From the NCBI RefSeq assembly GCF_019049655.1, contig NZ_JAFMOX010000036.1, positions 1-35,639 of the forward strand: 35,639 nucleotides of DNA. Direction: 5' to 3'. Positions within the stretch are counted from its first letter, which is position 1. Each line of letters begins with the position of its first letter. The notes beneath the pieces are model-generated. The model was not told the origin of the DNA and did not search any database. It saw only the letters and a program-made list of their open reading frames with translations. The DNA comes from Rahnella rivi (GTDB lineage: Bacteria > Pseudomonadota > Gammaproteobacteria > Enterobacterales > Enterobacteriaceae). The position numbers and the translations under genes were made by a program. Shown piece by piece: positions 24,890-33,586 of the stretch.

Positions 24890-25688
24890 TATTTCACCTG
24901 ATTTTTTCGTCCCAGCCAACTATTAGCCGGAGATTAGTATTAATATTGTGTTAAAAGCATGTTATATAATTAACTTATAAGTTAAGGAATATAGTTTGAA
25001 TGTGGGAGTAAAAAGTTGTTATGCAGAGTAGCTTCATGTTTATATATAGGAATACATATCAATTGGCTTAGCGATTAACTATTGCTTAGTTTCAGATTTA
25101 GTCCCTGCTGATGCATTTACGTGGAAATCATATGCTCCGGCATAACATTCAAATATATGATAAATATGTGTTTTATCCATTTATCTTCAAACGAAAACGA
25201 GGATAAGCTCACATGGTCTGTTCAAGATAGCTTCATGGTAATCATATCGTGTTTTGCGCTTTTCTGGTTAAATAAATCGATACCTTCTTTTATGTGGTTG
25301 ATTATTCTGTGTTGGGTGGTTTTTGTGGTGTTATAATCTTTCGTTATTATTTTATTTTTCAGGCTCTGGGCTTTAAATTCAAAGTTTATCCAAATCAATT
25401 TTAATACTATTCAGAGAGTGCTGAGTTTTGCAATAATATGCTCCAGCACATGATTGTTGAATTATGAAAATCTCTTGTTGCCAATTATCCTGCACATTTA
25501 CAGGTGTGCTTCTGATGCTGATGTTTGTCATCAGATCAAATTAAGTGAATGTTATTCTGCGAGGGAGTTATTGCCTTAAGAAAAAGGTACTTTCGGAATA
25601 TGTCATTATTTGTGTGTAGGGAAATCAGAATGCTGCATTTTAGGTATTAAGGTGCACTTTTATTATTATTATCTTTAAGGAATACAGA
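24890..25688. promoter_or_regulatory. Divergent control region of glycan transferase and fimbrial operons
   Basis: About 800 bp, AT-rich, must contain the leftward promoter of the PglL-like gene and the rightward fimbrial promoter. CTGATG-TTTGT-CATCAG (25518-25534) is a small inverted repeat upstream of the pilin gene. AAGGAATACAG is the pilin ribosome-binding site. A frame at 25156-25336 could encode a two-helix membrane peptide of 59 residues (ending LIILCWVVFVVL), but has no clear ribosome-binding site. No long inverted repeats flanking a promoter, and no recombinase gene, were found, so a fim-type or MR/P-type invertible switch is not supported. Confidence 0.5.
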
Positions 25689-26216
25689 ATGAAACTGAAC
25701 AAAATTGTACTAGGTCTGTCTTTTGCAATGAGTATTGCTTCTTTCGCTAACGCAGCCGACCAGGGACATGGCACTGTAACCTTCACCGGTTCTATTATTG
25801 ATGCACCATGCTCTATCGATCCAGACACCATTGATCAAACCGTTAACCTGGGTCAGGTATCTAACGTTGCACTGTTGGATAAAGGAGCGTCCGCACCTAA
25901 GTACTTCGAAATCCGCCTGGAAAATTGCAGCATTCTCGAAGATAAAGCGAATACTGTGACTGCTACATTTAGCGGGGCTACAGGTGGTACCGATGGAATG
26001 TTGGGTATGACGGGTACTGCAGCGGGTGCGAGCATCGCCATGGCCGATATGTCCGGTAAATTGATTAAACTGGGTACGGCAACGGCTGCTCAGGCGGTAT
26101 CAGTCGGTAACAATACCTTGGGCTTTACAGCCTATTTGCAGGGTGACGGTGCTTCTGAGGGTATCACCCCAGGTGACTTCAAGAGCGTAGCCAACTTCAC
26201 GCTGGCATATCAGTAA
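25689..26216 (+). CDS. Major fimbrial subunit (pilin)
   Basis: This 175-residue chaperone-usher pilin has a signal peptide of about 22 residues ending FANA, then the donor strand and start of the Ig-like pilin fold (ADQGHGTVTFTGSIIDAPCS). A cysteine pair lies at about 41 and 80 (APCSI, ENCSI). The C-terminal beta-zipper motif ends in the penultimate Tyr (VANFTLAYQ). It closely follows the MrpA/SmfA-type pattern. It is first in the operon, has a strong ribosome-binding site and is followed by a terminator-like hairpin, all typical of the highly expressed shaft subunit. Ser/Thr/Ala-rich segments are candidate glycosylation sites if the neighbouring PglL-like enzyme acts on it. Confidence 0.95.
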   Translation: MKLNKIVLGLSFAMSIASFANAADQGHGTVTFTGSIIDAPCSIDPDTIDQTVNLGQVSNVALLDKGASAPKYFEIRLENCSILEDKANTVTATFSGATGGTDGMLGMTGTAAGASIAMADMSGKLIKLGTATAAQAVSVGNNTLGFTAYLQGDGASEGITPGDFKSVANFTLAYQ

Positions 26217-26230
26217 TCGCGTTTCTGTGC

Positions 26231-26261
26231 ATGCATGTGGGATTTTCCCACATGCATTTTT
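26231..26261 (+). terminator. Attenuating terminator after the major pilin gene
   Basis: ATGCATGTGGGA pairs with TCCCACATGCAT (12-bp stem, 3-nt loop), followed by TTTTAT. Placed 14 bp after the pilin stop, it should terminate most transcripts and let a minority read into the assembly genes, giving excess shaft subunit. Confidence 0.85.
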
Positions 26262-26287
26262 ATCCGCTGCCATTATCGAGCAAGTTT

Positions 26288-26827
26288 ATGTCCATAAAAA
26301 TAGGCGTTTTGCCGCTCATTTTGCTAGTGAACATATGCATCGTGAACCCGGTACAGTCAAACCAGTCGCAAGGCTGGGGCCAGGTTAATATGGTCGGGGC
26401 GATTATTGAAACAGCCTGCGCGATAGATACGTTCAGCCGTGATCAAACGATTAATATGGGTAGCTTGCCGATTAGCTATATTGCCCGTGATGGGCAGGGT
26501 TTGATAAAACCCTTCTCCATAAGGCTGGTAAATTGTGTATTGGCGCGACAGGATACATCTTTACCGGATTTCCGCCATTTTCAAATTAGTTTCGATGGTT
26601 CCGCAGATGCAGGCTTATTTGGTATTGATGGGGCAGCGAAAGGTGTTTCCCTACAGTTGACCGACAGCCAGGGGAATATTGCCATGCCAGGAGTTCCACT
26701 ACCGGCTGGTCAAATTTCCGCTAAAGAAATGTTATTGAATTACTCTCTGCGGCTCGTGAGTAATCATCAATTATTACGTGCGGGCGAATACACCTCAACG
26801 GTAAAATTCAAATTGGATTACTACTGA
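26288..26827 (+). CDS. Second fimbrial subunit (MrpB-like, probable anchor or terminator)
   Basis: This 179-residue pilin-fold protein has signal peptide MSIKIGVLPLILLVNICIVN up to about residue 25. The pilin start is GWGQVNMVGAIIETACAID, the cysteines are in ETACAI and LVNCVL, and the end is STVKFKLDYY with the family's C-terminal aromatic. The ATG at 26288 was chosen because the longer frame would start inside the terminator hairpin. In MR/P-like operons the second gene encodes a minor subunit thought to end or anchor the fibre, and this position fits. A gap of 122 bp separates it from the usher gene. Confidence 0.88.
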   Translation: MSIKIGVLPLILLVNICIVNPVQSNQSQGWGQVNMVGAIIETACAIDTFSRDQTINMGSLPISYIARDGQGLIKPFSIRLVNCVLARQDTSLPDFRHFQISFDGSADAGLFGIDGAAKGVSLQLTDSQGNIAMPGVPLPAGQISAKEMLLNYSLRLVSNHQLLRAGEYTSTVKFKLDYY

Positions 26828-26949
26828 ATCAGTAGAGTAGCTTGACCATGATTATTATTTTTAAGTAGTGATACAGGGTTAATTTAGGCGTAGACATTAT
26901 TTGAAATAATAGAGTTAACGCCTGATGGAATCATATAAAAGGTCTGAAA

Positions 26950-29481
26950 ATGATGGCGTTATATTATTTTAAGGCATTACCTTCGCGTCCGCACATTCTG
27001 TTTTTGGTTATCAGCTATATCATCAGCGGAGCAATGGTATCTGCTCAGGCAGCTGAATTTAGTTTTAATACCGACGTTTTAGATATTAACGACCGCAGCA
27101 ATATCGATTTAGATCAGTTTTCCCGTAGCGGTTACATTATGCCGGGTGATTACGTCATGTCGGTGCATATTAATAAACAAGAGCTGTTAGAGCAGCCCGT
27201 GACATTCTTTGTGCCCGAAAACGACCCAAAAGGCAGTGAAGCCTGTATTACACCGGAACTCGTTGAGCAATTTGGTTTAAAGCCGGACATGAAGGCAAAA
27301 CTGGCATGGTGGCATCAGGGGCAGTGTCTGGTGGTTAACAGTCTAGAGGGCGCGACTGCCAAGGGCGATTTAGGGGCGGCCAAGCTGTACCTTAATATTC
27401 CGCAGGCTTATCTGGAATATGCTTCGAATGATTGGGACCCACCTTCACGCTGGGACAACGGTATTCCGGGGTTGCTGCTCGACTATAGTGTTAATACTCA
27501 GTCCCAACGGCAGCATCAGAGTGGAACGCAAAGCTATAACCTCAGCGGCAACGGTACCGTCGGTGCCAACATGGGTGCGTGGCGCCTGCGTGCCGACTGG
27601 CAAACTCGGGTGGATCACCAGACTGGCTCTGGGCAGCCGACACAGAATAACTGGGACTGGAGCCGTTATTACGCTTACCGGGCTATCCCGCAGCTGGGTG
27701 CCAAACTGACGATGGGGGAGAACTTCCTCACCTCCGATATTTTTGACAGCTTCCGTTTTGCCGGAGCCAGCCTGACCAGCGATGACAACATGCTGCCGCC
27801 GAACTTACGTGGCTATGCGCCGGAAGTAACCGGCATCGCCAAAACCAATGCGAAGGTTGTTATCAGCCAGCAGGGGCGTGTATTGCAGGAAACCCAAGTT
27901 GCCGCCGGGCCGTTCCGCATTCAGGACATTAACGACGCGGTAAGCGGCCAACTGGACATCCGGGTGGAAGAGCAGGACGGCAGCGTGCAGGAGTTCAAGA
28001 TGGACACCGCCAGCGTGCCGTACCTGACGCGCCCTGGCTCAGTGCGCTACAAGGTGGCGACCGGTCGACCAGCGGATTGGCAGCACAGTACTAACGGCCC
28101 ACTGTTTACCACCGGTGAGTTCTCTTGGGGCGTGAGCAACGGTTGGTCGTTGTATGGCGGCGGCGTTGCCGGTGGGGATTATAACGCGCTGGCACTGGGG
28201 ATTGGTCGGGATCTGATGATACTGGGGGCGCTGTCGTTTGACGCTACAGAATCGCGAGCTAAGCTGGCCTCAGAGGATGAAACCTTGTCAGGCGGTTCTT
28301 ACCGCGTGAGTTATTCGAAGCAGTTTGACGACTACGACAGCCAGGTGACCTTTGCTGGTTACCGCTTCTCGCAGCAGAACTACATGAGTATGAGCGAGTA
28401 TCTGGATGCGCGTACCTACGGCACGCGCTCGCAGAACAGCAAGGAGATGTACACCATCACCTTTAACCAGCAGTTCCGAGATTTAGGGATGAGCGCCTAC
28501 CTGAACTATAACCACCAGACCTATTGGGACCGGCCGGCAAACGATCGCTATAACCTGACGCTGTCGCGTTATTTTGATATTGGTCGCTTCAGGAACCTGA
28601 GCCTGTCGATGACGGCGTATCGCAATAAATATAACGGTCTTAATGACGACGGCATGTACCTGACGCTGTCGATGCCGTGGGGTAACAACGGTTCAGTCAG
28701 CTATAGCGGCAGTTGGGATCGTAAGGATAACAGTCACCGGGCCAGTTATTACGATCGGGTTAACGATCACGATACCTATCAAGTCAGTTCCGGGTTTTCT
28801 CGCAGTGGCACAATGGCGAGCGGCTATTACAGCCATCAAGGGGATACAGCTCAAATTAACACCAATGCCAGCTACCAAGAAGGGCGCTATACCTCGATTG
28901 GTGCGTCATTCCAGGGCGGTGCAACAGCTACGCTGGATGGGGCAGCACTGCACCGCTCAGGCAGTATGGGGGGCACCCGAATGATGTTGGATACCGATGG
29001 CGTAGCAGGTATCCCTATCCACGGTTATGGCGCGACGACCGAATCCAACCGCTTCGGCAAGGCAGTGGTGTCGGATGTGAGCAGTTATCACCGCAACCGA
29101 GTGAGTATCGATCTGAACAAACTGCCAGATAATGCCGAAGTCACGCGCTCGGTAGTGCAGGCCACCCTGACCGAAGGGGCGATTGGTTACCGTAAATTTG
29201 AAGTGATTGCCGGTGAGAAGGCGATGGCAGTGATCCGCCTGGCCGATGGATCTACGCCGCCGTTTGGCGCAAGCGTGCTCAACAAGAAAAAGCAGGATGT
29301 GGGCATCGTTAACGACGGTGGCAACGTTTACCTGAGTGGTATTAATGCCGGTGAAGCGATGACCGTGCACTGGGGCGGAATTGCCCAGTGTGAACTGGTT
29401 CTGCCTGATAAGCTTTCGAACAGCAGCGAAACGGACCTATTGTTGCCGTGCCGCCGGTTAATTGAACAAGAAGAGAGCTAA
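26950..29481 (+). CDS. Fimbrial outer-membrane usher
   Basis: This 843-residue FimD/PapC-family usher threads chaperone-subunit complexes through the outer membrane. A signal peptide of about 34 residues ends in SAQA, followed by the N-terminal chaperone-binding domain (EFSFNTDVLDINDRSNIDLD, then the Cys pair GSEACITPEL and GQCLVVN). The 24-strand barrel contains the plug domain (around RGYAPEVTGIAKTNAKVVIS and QGRVLQETQVAAGPF). The C-terminal domains include PFGASVLNKKKQDVGIVNDG and end with a Cys pair (GIAQCELVLP, LLLPCRRL). Length and domain order are complete with no frameshift. The start ATGATG follows AAAAGGTCTGAAA. Confidence 0.97.
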   Translation: MMALYYFKALPSRPHILFLVISYIISGAMVSAQAAEFSFNTDVLDINDRSNIDLDQFSRSGYIMPGDYVMSVHINKQELLEQPVTFFVPENDPKGSEACITPELVEQFGLKPDMKAKLAWWHQGQCLVVNSLEGATAKGDLGAAKLYLNIPQAYLEYASNDWDPPSRWDNGIPGLLLDYSVNTQSQRQHQSGTQSYNLSGNGTVGANMGAWRLRADWQTRVDHQTGSGQPTQNNWDWSRYYAYRAIPQLGAKLTMGENFLTSDIFDSFRFAGASLTSDDNMLPPNLRGYAPEVTGIAKTNAKVVISQQGRVLQETQVAAGPFRIQDINDAVSGQLDIRVEEQDGSVQEFKMDTASVPYLTRPGSVRYKVATGRPADWQHSTNGPLFTTGEFSWGVSNGWSLYGGGVAGGDYNALALGIGRDLMILGALSFDATESRAKLASEDETLSGGSYRVSYSKQFDDYDSQVTFAGYRFSQQNYMSMSEYLDARTYGTRSQNSKEMYTITFNQQFRDLGMSAYLNYNHQTYWDRPANDRYNLTLSRYFDIGRFRNLSLSMTAYRNKYNGLNDDGMYLTLSMPWGNNGSVSYSGSWDRKDNSHRASYYDRVNDHDTYQVSSGFSRSGTMASGYYSHQGDTAQINTNASYQEGRYTSIGASFQGGATATLDGAALHRSGSMGGTRMMLDTDGVAGIPIHGYGATTESNRFGKAVVSDVSSYHRNRVSIDLNKLPDNAEVTRSVVQATLTEGAIGYRKFEVIAGEKAMAVIRLADGSTPPFGASVLNKKKQDVGIVNDGGNVYLSGINAGEAMTVHWGGIAQCELVLPDKLSNSSETDLLLPCRRLIEQEES

Positions 29482-29502
29482 CCCATTTTGGCAGGGAGTG
29501 CC

Positions 29503-29545
29503 TATGACACACGTGAGTAACCGCGACCGAATCCTATTTGAATGA
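29503..29545 (+). CDS. Possible 13-residue leader peptide before the chaperone gene
   Basis: GGCAGGGAGTGCCT precedes an ATG that opens MTHVSNRDRILFE. Its stop overlaps the first in-frame ATG of the chaperone frame at 29542. It could couple translation of usher and chaperone, or be chance. Confidence 0.2.
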
Positions 29546-29556
29546 GAGCCACTGAA

Positions 29557-30306
29557 ATGACATTGAAAATGAAAACACCCTTGATCGCCGGCGCGGTGTT
29601 ATGCGTCCTGATGGCGCAATCGGCCTTTGCCGCCATTGCACTAGACCGTACCCGGGTGATTTATGATGGCAGCCAGAAGTCGCTTAGCCTGAACGTCAGC
29701 AATGAGAACAAACAACTGCCTTATCTTGCCCAGGGCTGGATTGAGGATGCAAAAGGTAACAAGATCACCACCCCGTTGACAGTATTGCCGCCGGTGCAAC
29801 GGATTGAGCCGGGAGCGAAAAGCCAGGTGAAAGTGCAAGGTTTGCCGGCAGCCAATTTATTGGCGCAGGACCGGGAGTCACTGTTTTATTTTAACCTGCG
29901 CGAGATCCCGCCGCGTACCGATAAGCCTAATACCCTGCAGATAGCGCTGCAGACGCGTATCAAGCTGTTCTATCGTCCTAAAGCACTGATGATAACTACA
30001 GGGGACCAGCCATGGCAGGAAAAGATTACTCTGAGCAAAGAGGGTGACAGCTATGTGGTGAATAACCCGACGCCGTATTTTGTCACTCTGGTAGACGGTA
30101 GCAGTACAGTAAAAGGCGAGTCGGTAAAAGGCTTTGAACCGCTGATGGTTGAACCTAAAGGCAAGGGAACACTTAAGGCCAGTGCCGGCACGTTGGGCAA
30201 CAGCCCGGTGCTAACTTACATCAATGACTACGGTGGCCGCCCGCAGCTTAAATTCAGTTGTAGTGGCAGCAGCTGCCAGGCCACCCCAGTTAAAGACAGC
30301 CACTGA
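29557..30306 (+). CDS. Periplasmic pilus chaperone (PapD family)
   Basis: This 249-residue two-Ig-domain chaperone donates its G1 strand to subunits and delivers them to the usher. The signal peptide ends QSAFA, followed by AIALDRTRVIYDGSQKSLSL, the usual first strands. The conserved RESLFYFNLREIPPR and the G1/F1 region with ALQTRIKLFYRPKAL include the Arg and Lys that bind the subunit carboxylate. The short F1-G1 loop makes it an FGS-type chaperone. The C-terminal Cys pair SCSGSSC matches the disulfide in PapD. The ATG at 29557 is preceded by GAGAG; ATG 29542 is an alternative. Confidence 0.95.
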   Translation: MTLKMKTPLIAGAVLCVLMAQSAFAAIALDRTRVIYDGSQKSLSLNVSNENKQLPYLAQGWIEDAKGNKITTPLTVLPPVQRIEPGAKSQVKVQGLPAANLLAQDRESLFYFNLREIPPRTDKPNTLQIALQTRIKLFYRPKALMITTGDQPWQEKITLSKEGDSYVVNNPTPYFVTLVDGSSTVKGESVKGFEPLMVEPKGKGTLKASAGTLGNSPVLTYINDYGGRPQLKFSCSGSSCQATPVKDSH

Positions 30307-30341
30307 CAGTAATGCGGGTTAATGCGGAGAAGGAGCGATAC

Positions 30342-30998
30342 ATGCAACACAAACAATGGAAAAACAGCCTTTTTCGGCTTTCACGCCAGGAATGGCCCTC
30401 CCGGTTAACCCAGGCCGCAGTTGTGATGATGGTGCCGCTGACAATTGGCGTTTTTTTTTCGCTGCTTCCCGCAGCGCACTCTGCGGGTAACTGGGACGTT
30501 GACGGTGCAAATGGCGTATTGCGCGTACATGGCGCATTAACTGAAAGCGCTTGCCGGTTGGATATGGTCTCTGCCTGGCAGGATATCGACCTGGGAGAGA
30601 CAGGCACAGGGCGACTGCGAGAAGTTGGGGCTCATGGTGCTCCGTTAGGTGTGCAGTTGACACTGAAGGATTGCCTGCCGGGACCGGCCCGAAACCGGGA
30701 TAGCCATAGCGGCAACCTGCTGTGGAGCGAAAGTCAGCCTGCGGTTACCGTCAGTTTTATAGGTACTGCGGATGCGGATAACCCACAGCTCGTTAAGGTG
30801 CAGGGGGCCGGCGGGTTGGCATTGCGGTTGACCGATCCCCAGGGCCGCGATGTGCGCCTTGGCAGCCGGGGCGCGCCTTTGTTGCTGACCCCGGGGCAAA
30901 ATACACTGACCTACACTGTGACGCCGGAACGTACGAGGACCGCATTACAGGCCGGTGCTTATTGGGCACAGTTGAATTTTCATCTGAGTTATGACTGA
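30342..30998 (+). CDS. Minor fimbrial subunit (MrpE-position)
   Basis: This 218-residue pilin-fold protein starts at the ATG after AAGGAGCGATAC. It has a long cytoplasmic leader before the signal peptide core (VVMMVPLTIGVFFSLLPAAH, ending HSAG). The pilin start is DGANGVLRVHGALTESACRL, the second Cys is in LKDCLPGP, and the end is YWAQLNFHLSYD. An insertion of polar, Arg-rich sequence after the second Cys (ARNRDSHSGN) makes it longer than usual. Expected to be a low-copy tip or adaptor subunit. The next gene starts 9 bp later. Confidence 0.9.
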   Translation: MQHKQWKNSLFRLSRQEWPSRLTQAAVVMMVPLTIGVFFSLLPAAHSAGNWDVDGANGVLRVHGALTESACRLDMVSAWQDIDLGETGTGRLREVGAHGAPLGVQLTLKDCLPGPARNRDSHSGNLLWSESQPAVTVSFIGTADADNPQLVKVQGAGGLALRLTDPQGRDVRLGSRGAPLLLTPGQNTLTYTVTPERTRTALQAGAYWAQLNFHLSYD

Positions 30999-31007
30999 GG
31001 CGCGGCC

Positions 31008-31511
31008 ATGAATGGAACAACGATGAGAAGGATTAAGACCGCCGTTTTGCTTTGCGGGCTACAGGTCGTATTACCGCATATAGCGGTGGGGGCCAATACT
31101 GCCATCATCACCGTGAAGGTGACTGTGGTTGCCCCGCCACCCTGTGTAATTAACGGTGACCAGCCAATCGAAGTGGATTTTGGTGAGGTAGTGACGACCC
31201 GGGTGGATGGCTACAACTATATGCGAGAGGTGCCTTACAGCGTGCAATGCGGTGGAGCTTCCTCCAATGACATGGTGATGCAGATACAAGGTATAGGCGC
31301 CGCTTTTGGCACCAATGTGTTGGATACCAACCAGGACAATTTAGGTATCGCGTTGCTTAACAATGGCGAACCCCTGCCGCTCAACAGCGATATCAAGTTT
31401 ACCTACCCCAGCCTACCGGTATTGAAGGCAGTGCCGGTGAAATCCCCCAACAGTACCCTGACCGCCGGAGTGTTTTCGGCGGGGGCGACGATGAAGGTGG
31501 ATTACCAGTGA
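31008..31511 (+). CDS. Minor fimbrial subunit (MrpF/PapF-like)
   Basis: This 167-residue subunit has a signal peptide ending in AVGA, then TAIITVKVTVVAPPPCVING, FGEVVTTRVDGYNYMREVPY and a second Cys in SVQCGG, and ends AGATMKVDYQ. The PPPCxIN and VDFGE segments define the tip-adaptor subfamily of pilins, and the next gene shows the same segments, so the two arose by duplication. GAGG precedes the ATG. It probably forms part of the fibrillum that carries the adhesin. Confidence 0.9.
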   Translation: MNGTTMRRIKTAVLLCGLQVVLPHIAVGANTAIITVKVTVVAPPPCVINGDQPIEVDFGEVVTTRVDGYNYMREVPYSVQCGGASSNDMVMQIQGIGAAFGTNVLDTNQDNLGIALLNNGEPLPLNSDIKFTYPSLPVLKAVPVKSPNSTLTAGVFSAGATMKVDYQ

Positions 31512-31525
31512 AACGGAGCCACCAG

Positions 31526-32002
31526 ATGATGCGATGTTTAATGTTGGGTCTGCTGCTGGCATGCAGCCATTCGCTGTGTGCAGCAGAAAACATGCTGTTT
31601 AGAGGCACCCTGATTGAGCCGCCCCCCTGCACCATTAATGATAGCGGCATAGTGGATGTCGATTTTGGCGAACGGGTGGGGATCAACAAAGTGGATGGAG
31701 TTAATTATCTGAAGGCCATGGATTACCGAATTACTTGTGAACCGGGTGTGAGCGGGCTGGATATGACCTTAACCCTGAGTGGGCTACAAACCGGCTATGA
31801 CAATGCTGCGGTACAAACCGACCTAGCAGATTTAGGTATCCGGGTGCTGCAAAACGGCAAGCCATTTACCTTGAACACGCCGTTGGGTATTGATCCTAAA
31901 AACCCGCCAGCACTGGAGGCGGTGCCGGTCAAGACCCCGGGTGCTACTTTAAAGGCAGAGGCTTTTGCGGCGACGGCAACGCTAAAAGCGGAATACCAGT
32001 AA
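31526..32002 (+). CDS. Minor fimbrial subunit (paralogue of the previous gene)
   Basis: This 158-residue subunit has signal peptide MMRCLMLGLLLACSHSLCA, then MLFRGTLIEPPPCTINDSG, VDFGERVGINKVDGVNYLKA, a second Cys in RITCEPG, and ends TATLKAEYQ. The ATG at 31526 has GGAG eight bases upstream. A GTG at 31508 overlapping the previous stop is an alternative, giving 164 residues. It shares PPPC-IN, VDFGE, VDG-NY and LEAVPVK-P with the preceding protein, a recent tandem duplication by family standards. Confidence 0.9.
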   Translation: MMRCLMLGLLLACSHSLCAAENMLFRGTLIEPPPCTINDSGIVDVDFGERVGINKVDGVNYLKAMDYRITCEPGVSGLDMTLTLSGLQTGYDNAAVQTDLADLGIRVLQNGKPFTLNTPLGIDPKNPPALEAVPVKTPGATLKAEAFAATATLKAEYQ

Positions 32003-32015
32003 CAGGGGGTAATAG

Positions 32016-32564
32016 ATGAGACGAAATCGCAAAGGTTACCGACGTGCAAGATGGTTGGGCATTGCGGGGCTGGCTTTGTTACCGAGCTTTGCTTCCTTAG
32101 GTGCCGACAACGTTCTTTTTCACGGTGCCCTGGTAGCGGAACCTTGTGTGATACCGCCAGGTGAGGAGACCTTGCAGCTGGATTTTGGCACGGTGATCGA
32201 CAAATACCTGTACCTGAATCAGCGCACCCAAGGGCAACAGTTCGAATTACACCTGACGGAATGCGATCTGAGCCTGGGTAGCACAGTGCGGGTGACGTTC
32301 AGCGGTAATGAAAACCCGCATTTACCTGGTTTATTAGCCTTGGACGGTACTAGCCAGGCTAGCGGCATTGCGATAGGCATGGAAACCCCACAAGGCAAAC
32401 CGCTACCCTTAAACCAGGTCGGGCAGAAATACTCTTTGGCCAAGGACAATAACTTGATTGCCTTTAATGCCTACGTGCAGGGTGAACCCGAAGCGATAGC
32501 GAACGAAACAATTGAGCGCGGGCCGTTCAGCGCGGTGGCGACCTTCAGCCTGGAGTATGAGTAA
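32016..32564 (+). CDS. Minor fimbrial subunit (MrpG-position)
   Basis: This 182-residue subunit has a basic start MRRNRKGYRRARWLG, a signal core to about residue 29, then DNVLFHGALVAEPCVIPPGE, LQLDFGTVIDKYLYLNQRT, a second Cys in LTECDLS, and ends SAVATFSLEYE. A strong ribosome-binding site (CAGGGGGTAATAG) precedes it. Its stop lies inside ATGAGTAA, where the ATG is the start of the reverse transcriptase gene. Probably the last adaptor before the tip adhesin. Confidence 0.92.
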   Translation: MRRNRKGYRRARWLGIAGLALLPSFASLGADNVLFHGALVAEPCVIPPGEETLQLDFGTVIDKYLYLNQRTQGQQFELHLTECDLSLGSTVRVTFSGNENPHLPGLLALDGTSQASGIAIGMETPQGKPLPLNQVGQKYSLAKDNNLIAFNAYVQGEPEAIANETIERGPFSAVATFSLEYE

Positions 32565-33525
32565 CGCTGAGGCCGACTGGCATGCGGCTTATCAGTGGTT
32601 ATGCGTGCGGCGACGGCACGCACCGCCGAATGCGGATGTCTGGCATTTACGCTATCACTGGCAGCATTGGGGAGATGCGTTGTTTGGTAGCGTGCTTGCC
32701 GGGCGCTATCGTCTAACCCCGATGCAGGTACACCGTCGCTTTGGTCGGACCTGGGTGCAATGGAGTGCGCAAGATGCGCTGGTGTTGAAATGGGTAGCAA
32801 TGCAGGTAGCGAGCCTTTTACCCACCCATGCACGTTGCGCCCATGTGAAAGGGCATGGTGGTGGCCGGCGATCGGTGCAAGAGGTTGGGCAGGCGCTTGG
32901 TCGGGGGGAATACGCCTTTGTCTACCGTACGGATATCCGAGGTTACTACCGGCATATCCGTAAAGTACAGGTATTATCGCAGGTTAAGAACTGTGTCGAT
33001 GACCCGGTATTGATCGAGCTAATACGTCAATATCTATATTACAGCGTCGAAGATTCGGGCGAGTTTCATACGCCGAAACACGGTATTTGCCGGGGCTGTG
33101 CATTAAGCCCGTTGATCGGAGCCAGTCTATTGCACCATGTGGACGTGTATTTCGCGGCCCAGGAAGGGACTTTTTATGCACGGTATATGGATGATTTTGT
33201 GCTGTTTACCCGTTCGCGCTGGCAACTGCGGCGGTCGGTTAAACGGCTTCATGAATTTTTTAATCTGGATGGTTTTGAAACCCACCCGGATAAAACCCAA
33301 ATCGGGAGAATTGAGTATGGTTTTGACTGGCTGGGAATATGGTTTGCCCGTGAGGGGCCCCGGATAGCACCGAGGGCACAAGAAAATCATCGGGCACGTG
33401 TCGCGCGGCTTTATGAGCAGGCCAGACATCGGGGACTGTCGAAGACAGAAGCTGATGCACAGGTGCATGAGTACGAAGCCCGATGGATGTTATGGGCAAA
33501 CTATCACTTAAAAGCTGCCGGATGA
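32557..33525 (+). CDS. Reverse transcriptase embedded in the fimbrial operon
   Basis: This 322-residue RNA-directed DNA polymerase is compact, with no maturase, endonuclease or HTH domain. Motifs in order: HVKGHGGGRRSVQEV (about 96-110, the region before the fingers), motif A TDIRGYYRHI with Asp126, motif B GICRGCALSPLIGASLLHHVD (about 176-196), motif C YARYMDDFVLF with Asp212-Asp213, then HPDKTQIGRIEYGFDWLGIWF (about 243-263, motifs D and E) and a short thumb-like tail. All catalytic aspartates are present, so it should be active. Motif B lacks the SQ ending usual for diversity-generating retroelement enzymes. The start overlaps the preceding pilin stop by 8 bp (ATGAGTAA) and lacks its own well-spaced ribosome-binding site, so it is translated by coupling. 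It lies 61 bp before the adhesin candidate. Exact RT class not assigned. Confidence 0.93.
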   Translation: MSNAEADWHAAYQWLCVRRRHAPPNADVWHLRYHWQHWGDALFGSVLAGRYRLTPMQVHRRFGRTWVQWSAQDALVLKWVAMQVASLLPTHARCAHVKGHGGGRRSVQEVGQALGRGEYAFVYRTDIRGYYRHIRKVQVLSQVKNCVDDPVLIELIRQYLYYSVEDSGEFHTPKHGICRGCALSPLIGASLLHHVDVYFAAQEGTFYARYMDDFVLFTRSRWQLRRSVKRLHEFFNLDGFETHPDKTQIGRIEYGFDWLGIWFAREGPRIAPRAQENHRARVARLYEQARHRGLSKTEADAQVHEYEARWMLWANYHLKAAG

Positions 33526-33586
33526 ATCTCCGGGGCCATAGCATGCCCCTCCACCATCCGAAGTCCTTTCCCGCAACGAGAACCAC

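Noticed and set aside
24890..25688. Phase-variable invertible promoter as in fim or MR/P
   Set aside because: No long inverted repeats bracket the pilin promoter region and no fimbrial recombinase gene is adjacent. The two recombinases in the window are of plasmid-resolution type.
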